From JBDUDK01 sp040002995 (GTDB lineage Bacteria > Actinomycetota > Acidimicrobiia > Acidimicrobiales > Ilumatobacteraceae), in contig JBDUDK010000090.1 in NCBI GenBank assembly GCA_040002995.1, positions 1 through 16,286 on the forward strand: 16,286 nt of DNA, written 5' to 3'. Position 1 is the stretch's first letter. Every line of letters starts with the position of its first letter. Positions 13,006 to 16,286 of this stretch are shown piece after piece. The notes beneath the pieces are model-generated. The model saw only the letters and a program-made list of their open reading frames with translations, was not told the origin of the DNA and ran no database searches. The position numbers were made by a program, and so were the translations under genes.

Positions 13006-14568
13006 ATGGCGCTCATCGAAAGGCCGGTGGCCGCGCCTCCCGTCGCGCCCGCCGCCTCTGAGCCGGCTCCCCCCGATCCGCGACGCTGGTACACGCTCGC
13101 CGTGCTCTGCACGAGCCTGATCATCGTCATCGTCGGCAACACGTCGCTGAACATCGCCCTACCGACACTTGCCCGGTCGCTGGGCGCGTCAACGGCGCAA
13201 CAGCAGTGGATGGTCGACGCCTACTCGCTCGTGTTCTGCGGCTTGCTCCTCACGGCCGGGGCAACGGGCGACCGTTACGGACGCAAGGGTGCGCTCCAGG
13301 CGGGTCTGCTCTTGTTCCTCGTCGCGGCGATCACGGCAAGCTTCGCCACGAGCGCCGAACAGGTCATCGCGTGTCGCGCCCTGATGGGTCTAGCCGCGGC
13401 GTTCGTGATGCCCTCGACGTTGTCGATTCTCACCAACGTGTTCCCACCCCATGAACGGGCGAAGGCCATCGCGGTGTGGGCGGGCATCTCCGGCGCGGGC
13501 GCGGCAATCGGGCCCATTGCGAGCGGCTTCTTGCTCGCCCACTTCTGGTGGGGATCGATCTTCCTCGTCAACGTGCCCATCGTCCTCATCGCCCTCATCG
13601 GCGGCTATTTCGTCGTGCCCAAGTCGCGCGATCCGATGCAGGCGCGCCTCGACCCGATCGGCGCGGTGTTGTCGATCGCCGGCATCGTCGCGCTCGTGTA
13701 CACGATCATCGAGGGACCCGGCCACGGATGGGGCAGTGGCATCACGATGGGAGGGTTCGCCCTTGCCATCTTCATCCTCGGGCTGTTCGGTTGGTGGGAG
13801 CTCCATCGCAGCGAGCCCATGGTCGACCTGCGTTACTTCAAGAACCGGCAGCTGTCGGTGGCCTCGGGAAGCATGACGCTCGTCTACTTCGCGATGTTCG
13901 GGATCTTCTTCTTGATGACGCAGTACTTCCAGCTGATCCACGGCTACGGGACCCTCTCGACGGGTCTGCGTCAGGGACCGGTGGCGATCGTCATGATCCT
14001 CGTCGCGCCTCGCTCACCCGCGCTCGCGACGCGGTTCGGCCGCAATCGCGTGGTGGCCGGTGGCATGGGTTCGGTCGCGATCGGCATGCTGCTGTTCTCG
14101 CTCGCCGGTCCCCACACGAGCTACTACTTCATCCTGGGCACGATGGTCTTCATCTCCGCCGGGATGGCGCTCACGATCTCGCCGTTGACCGCGTCGATCA
14201 TGTCGGGCGTTCCCCTCCGCAAGGCCGGCATCGGCTCGGCCATCAACGACACCACACGCGAGCTCGGTGGCGCGCTTGGGGTCGCGGTCATCGGCAGCTT
14301 GGTGGCCTCGCGCTATGTGTCGTCGTTGTCGCACACGCTCGTCGGACTTCCCGCCGACCTCATCGCCAAAGCCAAGAGCTCACTTGCCGGTGCAATCAGC
14401 GTCTCCAATACGCCAGGGCACAGTGAACTCGCCGGCATCGCGCGTCAGTCGTTCCTCGACGGCATGCACCTGGCCCTGCGCTTCGCCGCGATTATCGCGA
14501 TCATCGCCGCGACGATCGCCTACCGGTTGTTGCCGCCCGGCACCGACCACAAAGTCCAAGTCCACTAG
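13006..14568 (+). CDS. MFS transporter, DHA2 (EmrB/QacA, 14-helix) family
   Basis: A 520-aa inner-membrane drug/proton antiporter. A Pro/Ala-rich cytoplasmic N-terminus (1-27) precedes the first helix (about 29-49). Family signatures: NTSLNIALPTLARSLG (45-60), motif A GDRYGRKG (88-95) in the loop between helices 2 and 3, and antiporter motif C GISGAGAAIGPIASG (160-174) in helix 5; hydrophobic segments continue to a last helix at about 490-512, consistent with 14. The acidic residue usually found in the first helix (LDxTxxN) is Gly44 here. ATG 13006 has a GGAAGG ribosome-binding site eight bases upstream; an in-frame GTG at 12988 would begin before that site. Divergence from tetR implies ligand-induced expression. 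Substrate unknown. Confidence 0.92.
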   Translation: MALIERPVAAPPVAPAASEPAPPDPRRWYTLAVLCTSLIIVIVGNTSLNIALPTLARSLGASTAQQQWMVDAYSLVFCGLLLTAGATGDRYGRKGALQAGLLLFLVAAITASFATSAEQVIACRALMGLAAAFVMPSTLSILTNVFPPHERAKAIAVWAGISGAGAAIGPIASGFLLAHFWWGSIFLVNVPIVLIALIGGYFVVPKSRDPMQARLDPIGAVLSIAGIVALVYTIIEGPGHGWGSGITMGGFALAIFILGLFGWWELHRSEPMVDLRYFKNRQLSVASGSMTLVYFAMFGIFFLMTQYFQLIHGYGTLSTGLRQGPVAIVMILVAPRSPALATRFGRNRVVAGGMGSVAIGMLLFSLAGPHTSYYFILGTMVFISAGMALTISPLTASIMSGVPLRKAGIGSAINDTTRELGGALGVAVIGSLVASRYVSSLSHTLVGLPADLIAKAKSSLAGAISVSNTPGHSELAGIARQSFLDGMHLALRFAAIIAIIAATIAYRLLPPGTDHKVQVH

Positions 14569-14592
14569 GCGCCAGGCCCGCGGCGGGTGACG

Positions 14593-14654
14593 CCGGACGC
14601 GCTTTATTAAGTCCGGGATAAGCATTCACCAACAACGCGATAATGCTTGTCGGA
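14593..14654 (+). other. Two adjacent inverted repeats downstream of the efflux pump
   Basis: Hairpin I pairs CCGGAC (14593-14598) with GTCCGG (14611-14616) over a 12-nt loop. Hairpin II pairs GATAAGCATT (14617-14626) with AATGCTTGTC (14642-14651): nine Watson-Crick pairs and one U-G pair, with a 15-nt loop. TCCG at 14612-14615 could instead pair with CGGA at 14651-14654, so the two structures can compete. Neither is followed by a T-run, so they are not typical terminators. Confidence 0.5.
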
Positions 14655-14744
14655 AGGCTTCGTGGAAGGCGACAGCGCCACGCGAAAATCGCCCGCTGCT
14701 CCGTTGGTCAAGTCTTGCGACGTACTCGTGCAGTAAGGACGGCA

Positions 14745-14771
14745 GCGGGGCTATAAAAGCGGGGTTATAAA
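14745..14771 (+). promoter_or_regulatory. Tandem GCGGGGYTATAAA repeat, probable promoter of the propeller gene
   Basis: GCGGGGCTATAAA (14745-14757) is followed one base later by GCGGGGTTATAAA (14759-14771), 12 of 13 positions identical with a 14-bp period. The TATAAA parts are 5/6 matches to the -10 hexamer and stand out in GC-rich surroundings. I find no good -35 at standard spacing for either, which suggests activator dependence or an alternative sigma factor. Confidence 0.45.
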
Positions 14772-14802
14772 TATGTCCTCGGTCCCACGAGGGAGGGAGT
14801 CA

Positions 14803-16286
14803 ATGATGACTCGTCGCGTAGCCGTTCTTGTCCCGTTGCTGACCCTCGCAGCCGGGATGGCTTTCCCGGCGCCCGTCAGCGCAGTTTCCCCCGAAAGCAA
14901 GGTCTCGGTGGGCAGTCCGCCCTCTCCGTACTTGCCCAACGCGTCCAACGAGCCGGCGCTGGCCATGGACGCCAACCACCCGATGGTGCTCGCCGCAGGG
15001 GCGAACGACCTGGTGGACAGCGCCCCGTGCAACGGCAGCAGCTGTGGCCTCACTCCCGACATCGGGATCTCCGGCATCTACTTCTCCTTGAACGGTGGAG
15101 ACAGTTGGACGCAGCCCACGTACACCGGTTTGACGGCCCAGAGCGGCACGACGCACATCGGCCCGATCCACACCCTGCCCAAATACTTCGAGAACGGGAT
15201 GTCTTCGCACGGCGACCCGGCCCTCGCCTTCGGACCGAGGCCCGGGTTGAACGGGTTCTCGTGGGCGAATGGCTCCCGCCTGTACTACGCGAACCTGGCC
15301 TTCAACCTGAGCACGTCACCCGGCTTCAAGGGCGCTTCGGCGGCAGTCGTCTCGCGCACCGACGACGTCGCGGCTGCCGCGGCCGGCGTCCAGAGCGCCT
15401 GGATGGACCCAGTGATCGTTAGCCGCCAGAACTCCGCGCTGCTATCGGACAAAGAGGACATCTGGGCCGACAACGCCGCCTCGAGCCCGTTCTTCGGCAA
15501 CGTGTACGTGTGCAACGTCGCGTTCCGCAGCATCGGTAGCGCTCCCGAGCCGCTGATGGTTGCGTCCTCGACCGACGGCGGCAGCACCTGGCGCCAGCGC
15601 CAGATCAGCGCGGCCACCAACACCAACCAGACCGGCGGACGTCAGGGCTGCGCGGTGCGAACCGACAGCAATGGCATCGTGTACGTGGTCTGGGAAGGCG
15701 CCGACATCCATACCCGCCAAAGCGTGATGTTGCTGTCCCGCTCCTTCGACGGCGGGAGCCAGTTCGAGAAGCCGCGGGCCGTGGCCGCCGTACAAGACGT
15801 GGGTGCGTTCGATCCGGTATCAGGCCGAATCGTGTTCGACGGTTTCGCAGGGACCCGCACCGACAGTTTCCCGAGCCTCGGTATCGCGAACGGCGCTCCG
15901 CACGGTGCCGACGCCACCAATACTGTCGTGCTGGCTTGGCCGGATGCGGCGCTCGGGCTCAACCACGAGCAGGCGCTGGTACAGACCTCTGCCGACGGTG
16001 GCGCAACATGGTCGACCGCGGTCAACGCCGCCCAGGCTGGCGACAGGGCGGACAACCCGGCGGTGGCAATCTCGCCAGACGGCACCGACCTGTACCTCGT
16101 CTACAACGGGTACCTCGACCCCTTCCAGACCACCACCGCCAACCCCCGCCGTATGCAGGGCGTGACGCGTCACGCCGACGTGGGTGCCGGCGGGACGCTC
16201 GGGAGCTTCACTACCCTTCACCGGGCGGCTATCGGCGACGCCAGGGGCACGACGCGGACGCTCAACCGCGAGGCGATCTACGACTA
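14803..16286 (+). CDS. Secreted Asp-box beta-propeller (sialidase-like) protein, partial
   Basis: The first 494 residues of an exported protein whose 3' end lies outside the window. A signal peptide is clear: MMTRRVAVLVPLLTLAAG followed by a probable cleavage after PAPVSA. Four Asp-box motifs (S-x-D/N-x-G-x-x-W type) are visible: SLNGGDSW (95-102), STDGGSTW (256-263), SFDGGSQF (314-321, aromatic Phe for Trp) and SADGGATW (396-403), the hallmark of sialidase/BNR-type propellers. CNGSSCG near the N-terminus may form a disulfide. Catalytic sialidase residues (the Arg triad, FRIP) are not recognisable, so an enzyme activity should not be assumed; a surface-binding role or another glycan hydrolase is possible. 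GGGAGGGAG (14791-14799) serves ATG 14803 or 14806; in-frame ATG 14773 lies upstream of it. Confidence 0.87.
   Translation, partial: MMTRRVAVLVPLLTLAAGMAFPAPVSAVSPESKVSVGSPPSPYLPNASNEPALAMDANHPMVLAAGANDLVDSAPCNGSSCGLTPDIGISGIYFSLNGGDSWTQPTYTGLTAQSGTTHIGPIHTLPKYFENGMSSHGDPALAFGPRPGLNGFSWANGSRLYYANLAFNLSTSPGFKGASAAVVSRTDDVAAAAAGVQSAWMDPVIVSRQNSALLSDKEDIWADNAASSPFFGNVYVCNVAFRSIGSAPEPLMVASSTDGGSTWRQRQISAATNTNQTGGRQGCAVRTDSNGIVYVVWEGADIHTRQSVMLLSRSFDGGSQFEKPRAVAAVQDVGAFDPVSGRIVFDGFAGTRTDSFPSLGIANGAPHGADATNTVVLAWPDAALGLNHEQALVQTSADGGATWSTAVNAAQAGDRADNPAVAISPDGTDLYLVYNGYLDPFQTTTANPRRMQGVTRHADVGAGGTLGSFTTLHRAAIGDARGTTRTLNREAIYD

Noticed and set aside
14569..14608. Terminator for the efflux pump gene
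   Set aside because: The GC-rich palindrome CCCGC-G-GCGGG leaves a one-base loop, and the nearest T-rich run (TTTATT) is about 15 bases farther on; not a credible intrinsic terminator.

Overview
This window is high-GC DNA from an actinobacterium. A mycothiol-dependent maleylpyruvate isomerase-type enzyme, an actinobacterial 'conservon' (sensor kinase, Roadblock, DUF742 and small GTPase), and GTG starts support this. A free-living lineage such as the Acidimicrobiia would fit, but that rank is inference. It holds 16 well-supported protein genes, the first and last cut by the window ends, plus one doubtful small ORF. I see no tRNA, rRNA, CRISPR array or insertion sequence. The longest stretches without a confident gene are 268 bp (7652-7919) and 234 bp (14569-14802).

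Left block (1-4630), mostly minus strand: a SCP-x/lipid-transfer-type thiolase (partial), a fusion of an HMG-CoA-synthase-like domain with a DUF35 zinc-ribbon/OB-fold domain, and an NfuA-type Fe-S carrier. A maleylpyruvate-isomerase-like enzyme diverges from nfuA and converges on an FabG-like short-chain dehydrogenase. The thiolase and the fusion together carry the three parts (thiolase, HMGCS, DUF35) that form one complex in archaea, but the fusion appears to lack the catalytic cysteine. An intrinsic terminator built over the fusion's stop codon separates the two transcripts.

Middle block (4671-7651), plus strand: a CDF metal transporter, a thiamine pyrophosphokinase-like protein, a Gfo/Idh/MocA oxidoreductase and a GNAT acetyltransferase, with overlapping or nearly touching ends, so probably one operon. 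A 268-bp leader containing a possible 53-aa ORF follows. Then comes the conservon (7920-11494): CvnA-like kinase, CvnB-like Roadblock, CvnC-like DUF742 and CvnD-like GTPase, all joined by start/stop overlaps. This is a membrane-associated signalling complex resembling eukaryotic GPCR/G-protein logic. No CvnE-type cytochrome P450 follows it here.

Right block: a ROK-family sugar kinase of the polyphosphate-glucokinase type, a TetR repressor divergent from a 14-helix DHA2 drug/proton antiporter (a classic local efflux circuit), and a secreted Asp-box beta-propeller (sialidase-like) protein running off the right end. Its upstream region holds two hairpins and a tandem TATA-like repeat.

The most unusual non-coding signal is an intergenic element of two blocks (GTGTCGGTTTCGCGCG, then CGCGAG-N3-GGGCGT), preceded by a terminator-like hairpin, found in the same order upstream of both the thiolase and the ROK kinase. 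A shorter version lies upstream of the HMGCS-like fusion.
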